NCBI RefSeq assembly: GCF_024297145.1
Contig: NZ_JANCTC010000008.1
Coordinates: 229,223 to 293,222, forward strand
Reading direction: 5' to 3'
Length of the DNA stretch: 64,000 bases
DNA from: Mesorhizobium sp. LMG 17147
GTDB lineage: Bacteria; Pseudomonadota; Alphaproteobacteria; Rhizobiales; Rhizobiaceae
The position numbers and the translations under genes are program-made. Positions within the stretch are counted from its first letter, which is position 1. Each line of letters begins with the position of its first letter. Below are positions 1-9,608 of this stretch, piece after piece. The notes beneath the pieces were generated by a model, which had not been told where the DNA came from, ran no database searches, and saw only the letters and a program-made list of their open reading frames with translations.

Positions 1-501
1 GGCAACCAGATGCAGGACTATGACCGCCGCTTCTCCAAGCTTGAAGAACGGGTCTTGCAGCGCTTCAAGGATGTCGAATCCGAGGCCAAGCGCAATCTTG
101 AAATGTACGAGTCAAATGCAAAGAAGCAGGTCGACTCGCTTGCGGCGCAATTGCGGAACGAAAAAGACGCGCGAGCCGACGCCGATAAGGAGATTGATCG
201 GAATCTTCGCGAGCAAAATCAGGCGCTCGAAAAGCAGGTGCGCGCGTTGTCGGATCAGTTGAGCGAGCTTGAGCGGGAAGTCGCGGACCGGATAAATCGA
301 AACGATCATTTGCTGCGTGAGGAAATCAAGCAAAAGAATGAAAGCATTCAGATGCTGATGGAGAAAATGTTTTCCGATCTTGGCAATGTCAAGACCGACC
401 GAAATCTTTTGGCTGGCCTGTTTGTCGAGGTTGCAAAATGTCTAAATCAGGATCCCGCCGGCAGCAAGAACAACTCGGAGCGTACCTGGAAAGTGAGTTG
501 A
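1..501 (+). CDS. Coiled-coil protein, possibly 5'-truncated by the window edge
   Basis: The reading frame is open to the left edge. The first ATG is at base 10, with too little sequence before it to judge a ribosome site, so the gene may start outside the window. The visible 166 codons are almost entirely charged heptad-like sequence rich in Glu, Lys, Arg, Gln and Asn, predicting a long coiled coil of about 120 residues followed by a short tail. There is no signal peptide or membrane segment. It ends 7 bases before the TTG start of the OmpA-family gene, so the two are probably co-translated with the GTPase and cyclase downstream. A scaffold or effector for the small GTPase is a guess from context; no enzymatic motif is visible. 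Confidence 0.7.
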   Translation, partial: GNQMQDYDRRFSKLEERVLQRFKDVESEAKRNLEMYESNAKKQVDSLAAQLRNEKDARADADKEIDRNLREQNQALEKQVRALSDQLSELEREVADRINRNDHLLREEIKQKNESIQMLMEKMFSDLGNVKTDRNLLAGLFVEVAKCLNQDPAGSKNNSERTWKVS

Positions 502-508
502 TGGGACC

Positions 509-3166
509 TTGACGTCGACTGTCGACCCAATCAGCCTCCCTAAAAGAGCAGCTTCGAACGATACAGAGATTGATCGCGAGGCTCTGGCTCGCCTTTTGAT
601 CGAAATTGCCCGGAACGTTGATCCGGACTATCGTGCGCGTCTCGACGGAATCCCAACCGCCGATCCTCGCATGGAAACGCTTCGCCAGTTGCTGGTCGGC
701 CGCGAAATTTCGGAGCTTTCACGAGTTACCCACCTGCTCGACGAACCTGAGCAGCTTGCGGCGGCAGTGGGGGGCGTCCTCTCCAGTGCAGCCGCACGGG
801 CGTCTCACGCGCAACTCGGCGAGGCCCTTGCGCCAGTTGTCGAGAGGGCTGTGCAACGGTCCATCCAGAAAAGCCCGCGCACGCTGACGGATATATTATA
901 CCCGGTGTTTCTGCCGGCTATTCGCAAGTCGATCGGCGAAAAGATCGACCAAACCTTTCAGTCGCTGAATGAAACCTTAAGACACATATTTACTTGGCAT
1001 GGGCTCAAGTGGAGATTTGAAGCTTGGAGAACGGGGGCAAGCTTCTCAGAAGTTGTTCTTAGGCATTCTCTTGTCTATCGTGTAGAACATGTCTTTCTCA
1101 TTCACCGCAATTCCGGGCTTTTGATCAAGCATGTAACTGCCGAAAACGCAACCAGCGAAGATCCTCAACTGATTTCCTCGATGCTTAGTGCAATTCAGGA
1201 TTTTGTAAAAGACTCATTTAACGAGAAAGAACAGAGCGGCCTGGACACTATCCGTTTCGGGGAGCTTCGTCTCTGGTCGGAAGTTGGGCCGTTTGCGACC
1301 TTGGTTGCGGTGATCCGGGGAAATCCGCCGGAGGAATTACATGAAATAATTCGCGATGTATTGCTTCGCATCCATGATGAATGCTCACAGGCCCTGGAGC
1401 AGTTTGACGGCGACAGTTCGCAGTTGGCCGGCGTCGAGACGCAGTTGCAGACCTGCGTTGATCTGAAGCAGGAGGAATCAAACCAGGGATTTCCGTGGCT
1501 GGTCCTGGCTGCAGTCCTGCTGGTTTTGATTCCCGCAGGCGGTTGGTTCTTTCTTTCTTGGCAATCCGGGCAGCGCTGGCAGGCGTATGTGTCGCGACTG
1601 GGGATCCAGCCGGGCATCATCGTTGCCGAACAAAAGGTGCACGATGGCCAATTCTATATTACCGGCCTGAGAGACCCGCTTGCCGCCGACCCGCAGTCGC
1701 TGTTGGCCGGAACGCAGGTCGATCCCGCCCGCGTTCATTCACACTGGCAATTCTATCAGAGTCTTGATCCGGAGTTCGTGTTGAAGCGGCTAGCGGCGTC
1801 GCTGGTTCCGCCGGATTCAGTACGACTTTCGATCGTCAATGATCGCATCGTTGCCGAGGGGGAGGCTCCCGACACCTGGATAGATCGGGCGCGCGCAGCA
1901 GCCCAACAACTTTCGGCAGGCGGACCGGAATTCGATATCTCCAGGGTTCGTGATGTGAGCCCCGAAGCACGCGCGGCGGAGCGCTGGCAGACTTATGTGT
2001 CGCGACTGGAGGCCCAGCCGGGTATTATCGTTGCCGAACAAAAGGTGCGCGATGGCCAATTCTATATTGCCGGCCTGAGAGACCCTCTTGCCGCCGACCC
2101 GCAGTCGCTGTTGGCCGGTACGCAGGTCGATCCCGCCCGCGTTCATTCACACTGGCAATTCTATCAGAGCTTTGAGCCGGAGTTCGTGCTGAAGCGGCTG
2201 ACAGCGTCGCTCACCCCGCCGAAATCGGTTCGGCTTTCGATCGTCGATGATCGCATCGTTGCCGAGGGTGAGGCTCCCGACACCTGGATAGATCGGGCGC
2301 GCGCAGCGGCTCGACAGCTTTCGGCAGGCGGACCGGAATTCGACATCTCCAAAGTTCGTGATGTGAGCCCCGAAGCACGCGCGGCGGAGCACTGGCAGAC
2401 CTATGTGTCACGACTGGAGGCCCAAGCGGGAATCATCGTCGCCCAGCAAACGGCGAGGGGCGGACATTTCTATATTTCCGGCCTGAGAGACCCGCAGGCC
2501 GCCGACCCGCAGGTTCTGCTGTCCGGAACAGGGGTCGATCCTGCCCGCGTTCATTCGCAGTGGCAATTCTATCAAAGCCTTCATCCGAAGTTCGTGGTGA
2601 AGCGGCTGATGGCGTCGCTGACTCCGCCGGATTCAGTACGGCTTTCGATCATCAAGGATCGCATCGTTGCCCAGGGTGAGGCTCCTGCCGCCTGGATAGA
2701 TCGGGCGCGGGTCGCCGCCCAACAGCTGTCCGCGGACGGACTCTCTCTAGAACTCTCCGAGCTGCGTGAGTTGACCCCTCCGGAACTGACTCATTTGAGG
2801 GAGGCTATTCAAGCGGTCAACATTTTCTTCGATTCTGGCAAGGCTGTACCGGGACCAGAGCAACTGCCGGTTCTCGACAAATTGGCGAATCAGTTGAAGG
2901 AATTGGCCACGGACGCCCGCAAGGCAGGGGTAACAGCACAGTTCATGTTGACCGGCCATTCGGACGAGACGGGCCGTGAAACGGCCAAGTTGTCGATCAG
3001 CGCCGCGCGCGCGGAAACAGTTCGTGCGCTTCTCAAGAAGCGCGGCGTCGATCCGGAATTGCTCTTGGTTCGCGGCGCGGGCACCTTTGAGCCAGCGGAG
3101 ACTGAAAATAGCCGAACCGGGAGCTCCGCGAACCGCAGAGTTTCGGTTACGGTAAACTTCCACTAG
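509..3166 (+). CDS. Membrane-anchored OmpA-family protein with three tandem 136-residue repeats
   Basis: The 885-residue protein has a cytoplasmic-looking N-terminal region (about 1-330), one hydrophobic segment (about 331-354), three near-identical 136-residue repeats beginning at residues 355, 491 and 627, and a C-terminal OmpA domain (about 765-885). The OmpA domain contains the GHSDETG loop and the SAARAETVR and NRRVSV helices expected for peptidoglycan binding. Each repeat carries a conserved WQFYQS motif, an LxPP motif and an IVAxGEAP motif, reminiscent of BON-like periplasmic modules. The start is TTG at 509, directly after the upstream stop. The next genes encode a Ras-like GTPase and an adenylate cyclase, so this protein could pass envelope status to the cytoplasmic switch; that role is inference. 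Confidence 0.85.
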   Translation: MTSTVDPISLPKRAASNDTEIDREALARLLIEIARNVDPDYRARLDGIPTADPRMETLRQLLVGREISELSRVTHLLDEPEQLAAAVGGVLSSAAARASHAQLGEALAPVVERAVQRSIQKSPRTLTDILYPVFLPAIRKSIGEKIDQTFQSLNETLRHIFTWHGLKWRFEAWRTGASFSEVVLRHSLVYRVEHVFLIHRNSGLLIKHVTAENATSEDPQLISSMLSAIQDFVKDSFNEKEQSGLDTIRFGELRLWSEVGPFATLVAVIRGNPPEELHEIIRDVLLRIHDECSQALEQFDGDSSQLAGVETQLQTCVDLKQEESNQGFPWLVLAAVLLVLIPAGGWFFLSWQSGQRWQAYVSRLGIQPGIIVAEQKVHDGQFYITGLRDPLAADPQSLLAGTQVDPARVHSHWQFYQSLDPEFVLKRLAASLVPPDSVRLSIVNDRIVAEGEAPDTWIDRARAAAQQLSAGGPEFDISRVRDVSPEARAAERWQTYVSRLEAQPGIIVAEQKVRDGQFYIAGLRDPLAADPQSLLAGTQVDPARVHSHWQFYQSFEPEFVLKRLTASLTPPKSVRLSIVDDRIVAEGEAPDTWIDRARAAARQLSAGGPEFDISKVRDVSPEARAAEHWQTYVSRLEAQAGIIVAQQTARGGHFYISGLRDPQAADPQVLLSGTGVDPARVHSQWQFYQSLHPKFVVKRLMASLTPPDSVRLSIIKDRIVAQGEAPAAWIDRARVAAQQLSADGLSLELSELRELTPPELTHLREAIQAVNIFFDSGKAVPGPEQLPVLDKLANQLKELATDARKAGVTAQFMLTGHSDETGRETAKLSISAARAETVRALLKKRGVDPELLLVRGAGTFEPAETENSRTGSSANRRVSVTVNFH
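1571..2792 (+). repeat. Three tandem 408-bp coding repeats
   Basis: Three in-frame units start at 1571, 1979 and 2387 with an exact period of 408 bases (136 codons). Units 1 and 2 are nearly identical at the DNA level; unit 3 is more diverged. The pattern fits recent duplication of unit 1 or 2 after an older duplication that produced unit 3. Confidence 0.9.
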
Positions 3167-3181
3167 GCGGAGCCCAGGATA

Positions 3182-3673
3182 TTGCAAAAGAAGATCTGCA
3201 TGTTGGGCGGGTTCGCTGTCGGAAAGACGAGTCTGGTTCGCAGGTTTGTGCAAAGCATCTTTTCAGAAACCTACTTGACCACGGTGGGAGTGAAAATCGA
3301 CAAGAAGAGTGTCGCATTCCCGGACAAAACCGTGGATCTGATTTTGTGGGACTTGGCCGGCGAAGACGATATCGGCTCATTCCGCGTCAGCTATGTGCGA
3401 GGTGCGAGTGGGCTCGTGCTTGTCGTCGATGGAACACGCGCTGCTACTCTTGCCGTGGCGCTCACGTTGCGCGAGCGGGCCGAGGCTGAATTCGGCGCTA
3501 TGCCGTTTGTATTGCTGTTCAACAAATCCGATCTGGCCGATCGGTGGGCAATATCGGATAGTGAAATTGACGAACTGAGGCAACTTGGATGGCAAATCTA
3601 TCTAACAAGTGCGCTTTCGGGTGAACATGTTGATGATGCGTTTCGTCAACTTGCTTCGATGGTCAGCAAATAA
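3182..3673 (+). CDS. Ras/Rab-like small GTPase
   Basis: The 163-residue single-domain GTPase has P-loop GGFAVGKTS (9-17), switch I Thr34, switch II DLAGE (57-61) and the guanine-specificity motif NKSD (114-117). The position equivalent to Ras Gln61 is Glu61, which in the Ras family would be expected to slow intrinsic GTP hydrolysis and make the protein depend on a partner. There is no C-terminal Cys lipidation box. The start is TTG at 3182, 15 bases after the OmpA gene stop. The adenylate cyclase follows after 3 bases, so the GTPase may gate cyclase output; that coupling is inferred from the operon only. Confidence 0.88.
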   Translation: MQKKICMLGGFAVGKTSLVRRFVQSIFSETYLTTVGVKIDKKSVAFPDKTVDLILWDLAGEDDIGSFRVSYVRGASGLVLVVDGTRAATLAVALTLRERAEAEFGAMPFVLLFNKSDLADRWAISDSEIDELRQLGWQIYLTSALSGEHVDDAFRQLASMVSK

Positions 3674-3676
3674 ACC

Positions 3677-4747
3677 ATGCATGTCTTGCCAAGAGAAGTT
3701 AGAAGCTGGATTTACGATTTCTTCTACAACGAGCGCTCGGTCGCATATCTAAAAATCGACGCCCAGCTTTGCGTAGCTGCGAAGGGCGGTAACGTTAAAC
3801 ATTACGGACTCTCGTCAGTTCGCATAGGTAAGCCTGTTGCCGAGCAGCTTGAATTCATGGAAGGTTTGTTGCCCTGCCCGGAGCTTCCATTTGATATGGA
3901 CATGGTCGAACTGCCCGGCGGGCGTGTCGCGGACCTCCATCTTTTTGCTGACAATGCCTGCGTGTGGCTGCTCTTTCTTGACGCCGCTGCCGAACGCGAC
4001 AATAGGCAGCGGCTTCAACAGAAGGCTTATGAAATGACGCTTCTGCAAGAGAGGGAGCGTCAACTCAACGAGAAATTACAATCGATGAACGAGGCGTTGA
4101 GGGCGAGCCAAGAGGGATTGTCGCGTGAATACCAACGCGCCGAAGCCCTACTCCTCAACATTCTTCCGGCGTCGATCGCGGAGCGCTTAAAAGCGGACGA
4201 ACAAATTGCAGACAACCATGCTGACGTGAGTGTGCTTTTTGCCGACATCGTCGGTTTTACGGAAAGAGCGCGGAGCGTCGGAGCCGTAACGACGCTCGCT
4301 ATTTTAAATTACTTCTTCAAGGCGGCGGATCTGCTCTCGGAGCAATACGGCTGCGAAAAGATCAAGACAATCGGCGATTGTGTGATGGTGGTCGCTGGCC
4401 TGCCCGCCGCGCGATCCGATCATGCGGAAGCCCTTGCGCACTATGCACTTGAACTGCGCAACGAGGTCAAGCGCGAACGCTTCGCAGGAGAACCGATAAG
4501 ACTCAGAATTGGAATTCACTCGGGACCAATCGTGGCGGGCGTCATAGGCAAAAGGCGGTTTGCCTATGACCTATGGGGCGACACCGTTAATCTCGCCGCA
4601 CGTATCCAAACGTCCGCGGAGCCCGATGAAATCCGTATTTCGGATGCAACTCATCAACTGCTTGGACCAAATTTTGCTTGCGACCCACTCGAGGAAACGG
4701 AATTGCGTGGTACAGGTCGTGTGCGAATGTGGCGGCTCCCGGCCTGA
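3677..4747 (+). CDS. Class III adenylate cyclase with PAS-like N-terminus and coiled-coil linker
   Basis: The 356-residue protein has a PAS-like N-terminal region (about 10-105), a coiled-coil signalling helix (about 106-160) leading into a LLLNILP motif, and a cyclase homology domain (about 180-350). Both metal Asp residues are present (Asp190 in FADIVGF and Asp234 in TIGD). Lys230 and Asp298 (FAYDLWG) match adenylate rather than guanylate specificity, and transition-state Asn305 and Arg309 lie in NLAAR. It appears soluble. It ends the four-gene operon with the GTPase and OmpA protein. A cAMP product is expected from family rules. Confidence 0.9.
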   Translation: MHVLPREVRSWIYDFFYNERSVAYLKIDAQLCVAAKGGNVKHYGLSSVRIGKPVAEQLEFMEGLLPCPELPFDMDMVELPGGRVADLHLFADNACVWLLFLDAAAERDNRQRLQQKAYEMTLLQERERQLNEKLQSMNEALRASQEGLSREYQRAEALLLNILPASIAERLKADEQIADNHADVSVLFADIVGFTERARSVGAVTTLAILNYFFKAADLLSEQYGCEKIKTIGDCVMVVAGLPAARSDHAEALAHYALELRNEVKRERFAGEPIRLRIGIHSGPIVAGVIGKRRFAYDLWGDTVNLAARIQTSAEPDEIRISDATHQLLGPNFACDPLEETELRGTGRVRMWRLPA

Positions 4748-5109
4748 TTTGCCGCATGGCAGCCCCGACTCGGAAGCGCATTGCATCTCAAGCAACATCA
4801 TGGTTTCCAATGTCCGCAGCGGTGCGCGAAGCAGTTGACCACCGAGCGACCGCCAAAGGTCTGTCCTGGTCAGCTCAGGAAATCAGTTCCTGAGGTTTAA
4901 CGTCGATGCCCAGTTCATAGAACGGCCGGAGACCTGGGCCGAGGTCGGAATGCCCTGCCCCCGCGGCTAAATAAACACCGCCAAGTACCCGGCGCAAGGT
5001 CCGGCTCGGAACGATGACGTCTTGCACCGCAACATCGGTTTCTTCAAGGTAGGGCAACAACCGACATAGATGTCGTTGCTTGCCGATTTGACCGGAAGGT
5101 TACAGCACG
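4748..5109. other. Intergenic region without a supportable gene
   Basis: The only sizeable frame is a 61-codon minus-strand ORF (4875-5060) with no recognised domain and no convincing ribosome site. It may be a gene remnant. No clear terminator hairpin was found after the cyclase gene. Confidence 0.4.
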
Positions 5110-7410
5110 ATGCCACGCATCACTCGACGATTGGGGGCCAGGAATCTGGCGCGCCCGGCACGGCGTCTCGGAGACCTGACTGCGATGCTTGCCTTGATTG
5201 CCAGGCCGCTCGTCTTTGGGATCGCCCTTTTGTTGGCTGGTCAGGCACAGGCGCAGGCGCCGGCGACGGTCCCGCCTGAAAGGGTCAAACAGCTGTTCGA
5301 GCTTCTCGACGATCCGTCAGTGAAGGCCTGGGTGGCCGAACAGCGAAATCAGGACGCCGGGTCAACGAGAGCGCCTGCCGAGCCAGGGGCTTCGCCGACC
5401 GACGCATCGTCCGGCGCCGTAGCCGCACCAGGCCCGATGAATACGATGGCATCCTCGACGCTCGATGGGATCAGGCATCATATCGAAAGAATCGTGCGAA
5501 CTTTGCCCTTGCTGCCAAGCCAGTTCGCGCGCGTTCGGGCAGAGACAATGGAGGATATGTCCAGCAAGGGGCCTGCCGGCGTATTTGTGCTGATTGCGAT
5601 GTTCATCGCTGCCGGCCTGGCGCTCACTTGGGCAACGTACAAGCTCACCCGCCCATTTCGTCTCTGGATTATCGCGCAACCGAAGGATACGCCGGTTGGG
5701 CGAGCCAAGAAGATTGGTGGCCGCCTGCTTTATTCCAGCATGCTGATAGTCTCTTTCGCACTGGGCAGCGCCGGCGCATTCATGTTGTTCGACTGGCCGA
5801 TGCTTATCCGCGAGATTGTACTGACATTTCTGATGGCGGCAGTCGTTACATGGGGTGTGCGCATGTACGTCATGGCCACGCTCGTCCCTTCCTTCATGAA
5901 CGTCGAGAACGCCGTCGAGGTTCGTGCTTTGCCGATCACCAACGAAGCGGCTGACCATTGGTCCTTTTGGCTGCCCCGGATCGTCGGCGTCTTCGCCTTC
6001 TTCGGGGCCGCGTTTATCCTCTTGCCAGGTCTCGGCATCGATCAGGACGGAATGATGGTCCTGTCACTGGGCGCCGATTTCGTGCTGCTGTTGCTCCTGC
6101 TGCTTGCCATTTGGCGTCGGCCAAGAACGCAGCGAGACGGTGCGCGCCACATCGGTCACACGGAAGCGACATGGCTATTGACTGCTTATTTCGTCGTCCT
6201 GTTCCTGCAACGTATCGCCGGCCTTAATACATACTTCTGGTTCACCTTCGCCGCGTTCTTCCTGCCTTTGGCAATCGTGGTGACGCAGCGCGGGGTTAAT
6301 TTCGTTCTTCGGCCAGGTTCGGAAGATGTCGGCCGGCCCACGATCCCAGCGGTGACGATCGCTGTCATCGATCGCGGAATCCGAATGATTTTCATCCTGG
6401 TGGCGGCTTACCTTCTCGCACGTGTCTGGGGTCTGGACATGCAATCCATGCGGGACAGCGATACGACGACGACGTTCATATTGCGCGGCTTGATCAATGT
6501 CGTGGTGATTGCCCTCGCCGCCGACTTCGGCTGGTCGATCATCAAAGCTTTGATTGAACGAAAGCTGGGCATCGAAACACCGCACCCTGTGATCAGCGAC
6601 GAGGACGTTCCGGTCCTCGATCCGCAACAGGCGCGGCTGCACACGCTCTTGCCGATCCTCCAGAACATTCTGCTCGCGTCGATCATCGTGATGGCGGTGC
6701 TTATGATGCTCGCCTCGCTGGGTATCCAGATCGGCCCATTGATCGCCGGCGCCGGCGTCGTCGGCGTCGCCGTGGGCTTTGGCGCACAAACCATCGTCAA
6801 GGACGTCATTTCAGGTGTGTTTTTTCTGCTCGATGATGCGTTTCGTGTTGGCGAATACATTTCATCGGGCAATTACAAGGGTACTGTGGAAAGCTTTTCG
6901 CTTCGCTCAGTGAAGCTGCGCCACCATCGTGGTCCGCTGTTCACGATACCTTTCGGTGAACTCGGGGCAGTCCAGAACCAGAGCCGTGACTGGGTTATCG
7001 ACAAATTCAACATCACCGTTGGTTATGACACGGATATCGACTTCGCTCGCAAGCTGATCAAGCGGATCGGCCTCGAACTGGCGGAAGATCCAGAGTTCAA
7101 AAACTGGGTGCTCGATCCGATCAAGATGCAGGGCGTACAGGAGTTCGGCGAATACGGCATCGTGTTGAGGGTCAAGGCCACAACCAGACCGGGAGGCGCC
7201 TTCGGTATGAAACGCAAGTTCTATGTACGCCTCCGACAAGTCTTCAAGGAGCAGGGCATCGAACTCCCATTTCCGACCGTCCAGGTCCAGGGGCTACAGA
7301 ACCCACATGGGGCGGAGAATGCGCCGTTGGAGCTCACACCCGAGTTGAAAATGGCCGTCGCGCAGTCGCATACCAATCGGCGCAGAAAAAAAGCTAGCAC
7401 AACGGAATAG
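5110..7410 (+). CDS. Large MscS-family mechanosensitive ion channel
   Basis: The 766-residue protein starts with an exported N-terminus. An Ala-rich signal core ends in AQAQA around residue 50, so the ATG at 5185 (residue 26) is also a plausible start. A periplasmic segment follows, then about ten hydrophobic helices between residues 160 and 560. The MscS core includes the pore-lining Gly/Ala-rich helix (GAGVVGVAVGFGAQ, about 548-561) and the beta domain with DDAFRVGEY, followed by a soluble C-terminal alpha/beta vestibule. It is much longer than E. coli MscS (286 residues) and resembles the multi-TM MscK/YbdG-type proteins. The expected role is release of solutes under hypo-osmotic stress. 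The gene stands alone. Confidence 0.9.
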   Translation: MPRITRRLGARNLARPARRLGDLTAMLALIARPLVFGIALLLAGQAQAQAPATVPPERVKQLFELLDDPSVKAWVAEQRNQDAGSTRAPAEPGASPTDASSGAVAAPGPMNTMASSTLDGIRHHIERIVRTLPLLPSQFARVRAETMEDMSSKGPAGVFVLIAMFIAAGLALTWATYKLTRPFRLWIIAQPKDTPVGRAKKIGGRLLYSSMLIVSFALGSAGAFMLFDWPMLIREIVLTFLMAAVVTWGVRMYVMATLVPSFMNVENAVEVRALPITNEAADHWSFWLPRIVGVFAFFGAAFILLPGLGIDQDGMMVLSLGADFVLLLLLLLAIWRRPRTQRDGARHIGHTEATWLLTAYFVVLFLQRIAGLNTYFWFTFAAFFLPLAIVVTQRGVNFVLRPGSEDVGRPTIPAVTIAVIDRGIRMIFILVAAYLLARVWGLDMQSMRDSDTTTTFILRGLINVVVIALAADFGWSIIKALIERKLGIETPHPVISDEDVPVLDPQQARLHTLLPILQNILLASIIVMAVLMMLASLGIQIGPLIAGAGVVGVAVGFGAQTIVKDVISGVFFLLDDAFRVGEYISSGNYKGTVESFSLRSVKLRHHRGPLFTIPFGELGAVQNQSRDWVIDKFNITVGYDTDIDFARKLIKRIGLELAEDPEFKNWVLDPIKMQGVQEFGEYGIVLRVKATTRPGGAFGMKRKFYVRLRQVFKEQGIELPFPTVQVQGLQNPHGAENAPLELTPELKMAVAQSHTNRRRKKASTTE

Positions 7411-7536
7411 GGAAGCTGTGACACCTGCCGGTCACAGCGCCGCTTTCACGACGAAGAACGTCTTGCCGATCCGTCAGAAATTTGCGCTCTTGATTTCAAA
7501 CACCATTTCGACGGTCCGCGATTGCTCGGTTTCAGC

Positions 7537-7568
7537 GACTATCGGTATCAATCAATCGATTTCTTTCT
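7537..7568 (+). repeat. Copy A of a 32-bp direct repeat with LysR-site character
   Basis: The motif GACTATCGGTATCAATC followed by AATCGATTT recurs at 10204-10235, with 24 of 32 bases matching. It lies downstream of the lysR gene end. The ATC...GAT symmetry is typical of LysR-regulator sites, but function is unproven. Confidence 0.4.
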
Positions 7569-7674
7569 GACGACCGCCGGCCGAGCCGTACCGGCAGTTC
7601 CCAAAAAGACCGTCGCGAGATTTACATCGGGCTGCGGTACGCTTGAGACCGCGCCATCGGCTACCTGCCGGACG

Positions 7675-8571
7675 TCAGTCGCGCGAAATGGACAGTCCCG
7701 CGAGAAGCGGCGCGTACGCCGCGAGCCTGCGGGATACGAACTCCGTGAAGAGCCGCACGCGCTTCGTCTTGCGTGTCTCCCCCTGCGTGAGAAGCCAGAG
7801 CGTTCCATGCATGTGTAGGTCGGCGCCCGGCACCCTCACCAGTAGGGGGTCGGCATCCCCGACGAAGCACGGCAGTGTCGTCATCCCCAGCCCTTGCCGT
7901 ACTGCAACGATCTGCGCCTCGCCGTCCGTGGTCCTGAACGGAACCCCCGTGGTGCGAACCTCACCCTCGCGGGCCCAGTCCGGGATGCCATGAATGCTTA
8001 TGACGATCCACCGGATGGGATCAGACGAACCCGCACGCCATGCGGTTAGTCGATCCCGAGACATGTAGACGCCGCCGAACAGCTCCGGTCCCTTCAGGCC
8101 GTGAAGATTGAGCGGCAGGGTTTTGCGGTCGTAAACGACGCGGATCGCGACATCGGCCTCTCGGTTGGTCAGATTTGCCAGCTCGCCGGACGACAAGATT
8201 TCCATCTCGATGTCCGGATGCAGGCGCGCGAAATCGGCGAAGTCCGGCATGAGCAGGTGTGTCGCGAGGGGCGGTGCCAGCGTCACCCGCAAGAGTCCGC
8301 GTACGCCCTGGTCGCGCCCGAAGATTCGCGTCTCCAGCCGGTTCGACGACGCCTCCATCTGCTCCGCGAACTCGAGGACCTCCTCGCCCGCAGCCGTCAG
8401 GCGGTAGCCCGATGGCAGCTTCTCGAACATCTGCGCCCCCAGCCGCTCCTCCAGTTGGGCAAGGCGCCGCAGCACTGTGGTGTGGTTAACCCCGAGGCGC
8501 TCGGCGGCAGCCCGCACCGAGCCTCCGCGCGCGACGGCAAGAAAGTAGCGAACGTCGTCCCAGTCAATCAT
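7675..8571 (-). CDS. LysR-family transcriptional regulator
   Basis: The 298-residue protein has an N-terminal winged HTH (MIDWDDVRYFL through about residue 65, with GVNHTTVLRRL as recognition helix) and a LysR effector-binding domain. The frame could extend to 8649, but the family-typical start is the Met at 8571, since LysR proteins begin just before the DxxxxxF motif. It is divergent from the SDR gene at 8833 with about 260 bases between them, the usual arrangement for a LysR protein controlling its neighbour, here the SDR and the NADP-binding protein that follows. The effector is unknown. Confidence 0.9.
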   Translation of the reverse strand: MIDWDDVRYFLAVARGGSVRAAAERLGVNHTTVLRRLAQLEERLGAQMFEKLPSGYRLTAAGEEVLEFAEQMEASSNRLETRIFGRDQGVRGLLRVTLAPPLATHLLMPDFADFARLHPDIEMEILSSGELANLTNREADVAIRVVYDRKTLPLNLHGLKGPELFGGVYMSRDRLTAWRAGSSDPIRWIVISIHGIPDWAREGEVRTTGVPFRTTDGEAQIVAVRQGLGMTTLPCFVGDADPLLVRVPGADLHMHGTLWLLTQGETRKTKRVRLFTEFVSRRLAAYAPLLAGLSISRD

Positions 8572-8832
8572 GGTGCAATCCCGCACCGCGGGGTGCGCCT
8601 TCCAAAGCCCGTATCTAACACATCGAACAGCAATATGGGCGGCCATCATAGCCTATGTCGGCGAGCGCGGCCCAATTCCGAACGGCGGACACCGGTCATA
8701 GCGCCAGTCGTCCAGCCGGATCGATTTCGCACCACCGATGTGCGCGCTTCCGCACTCAATAACTGACGCCGGCGGACCCATTTCGAGGTTCTCGGAGGCA
8801 GATGCTGTCCCGACACCACGAAAGGAGAAGTC

Positions 8833-9567
8833 ATGGGAAAGCTTGAGGGTAAGGTTGCAGTCATCACGGGCGGATCGAGCGGCATGGCGCTGGCGAGCGC
8901 CAAGCGGTTCGTTGAAGAAGGCGCCTATGTTTTCATCACGGGCCGGAGACAGGAGGCGCTGGACGAGGCCGTCAAGCTGATCGGCCGAAACGTGACCGGC
9001 GTGCGCGGCGACGCGGCCAATCTCGACGACCTCGACCGCCTGTTCGATACAGTCAAGCGGGAAAAGGGCAGGATCGACGTCCTGTATGCGAGCGCCGGCA
9101 CGGGCGAAGCTGTCCCACTGGGCGAGATTACCGAGCAGCACTTCGATGCGGCCTTCGGCCTGAATACGCGCGGCACGCTGTTTACGGTGCAGAAGGCGTT
9201 GCCGCTGTTCAACGATGGCGGATCGATCTTCATGACCGGGTCAGTTGCTTCGGTAAAGGGTTTTCCTGGTTACAGCGTGTATGCGGGGAGCAAGGCGGCG
9301 CTGCACGCATTCGCACGCGGGTGGCTCAACGAACTCAAGGGCAGGAATATCCGGGTCAACGTGCTGCACCCGGGGCCGATCGCCACACCGATGCAGGACC
9401 AGGTTCTCACCGAGGAGGCGAAGCAGATGTTCGAATCCCTGATCCCGCGGGGAAAGATGGGGCGTCCTGAGGAAATTGCGACGGCCGCGCTGTTTCTTGC
9501 TTCCGACGATTCGAGCTTCGTGAATGGGGTGGAGTTGTCTGTTGATGGCGGCTTCTCGGCCATCTGA
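8833..9567 (+). CDS. Short-chain dehydrogenase/reductase (SDR)
   Basis: The classical 244-residue SDR has the TGGSSGM cofactor loop near residue 13, the catalytic Ser in GSVASV, YxxxK in YAGSK, and HPGPIATPM after the active site. It ends with the common SDR tail ELSVDGGFSAI. An Arg-containing TGRR segment after beta-2 suggests NADP(H) use. A good ribosome site (GAAAGGAGAAG) precedes the ATG. It is followed after 41 bases by a putative NADP-linked reductase and lies divergent from the lysR gene. The substrate cannot be deduced. Confidence 0.92.
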   Translation: MGKLEGKVAVITGGSSGMALASAKRFVEEGAYVFITGRRQEALDEAVKLIGRNVTGVRGDAANLDDLDRLFDTVKREKGRIDVLYASAGTGEAVPLGEITEQHFDAAFGLNTRGTLFTVQKALPLFNDGGSIFMTGSVASVKGFPGYSVYAGSKAALHAFARGWLNELKGRNIRVNVLHPGPIATPMQDQVLTEEAKQMFESLIPRGKMGRPEEIATAALFLASDDSSFVNGVELSVDGGFSAI

Positions 9568-9608
9568 AGGCCGGGGGAATCAATACCAACACGGATTGGA
9601 GAAGTATT

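Noticed and set aside
7537..7568. Nod box
   Set aside because: Only the central CAATCGATTT resembles the consensus. The conserved 5' half is missing and no nod gene follows.
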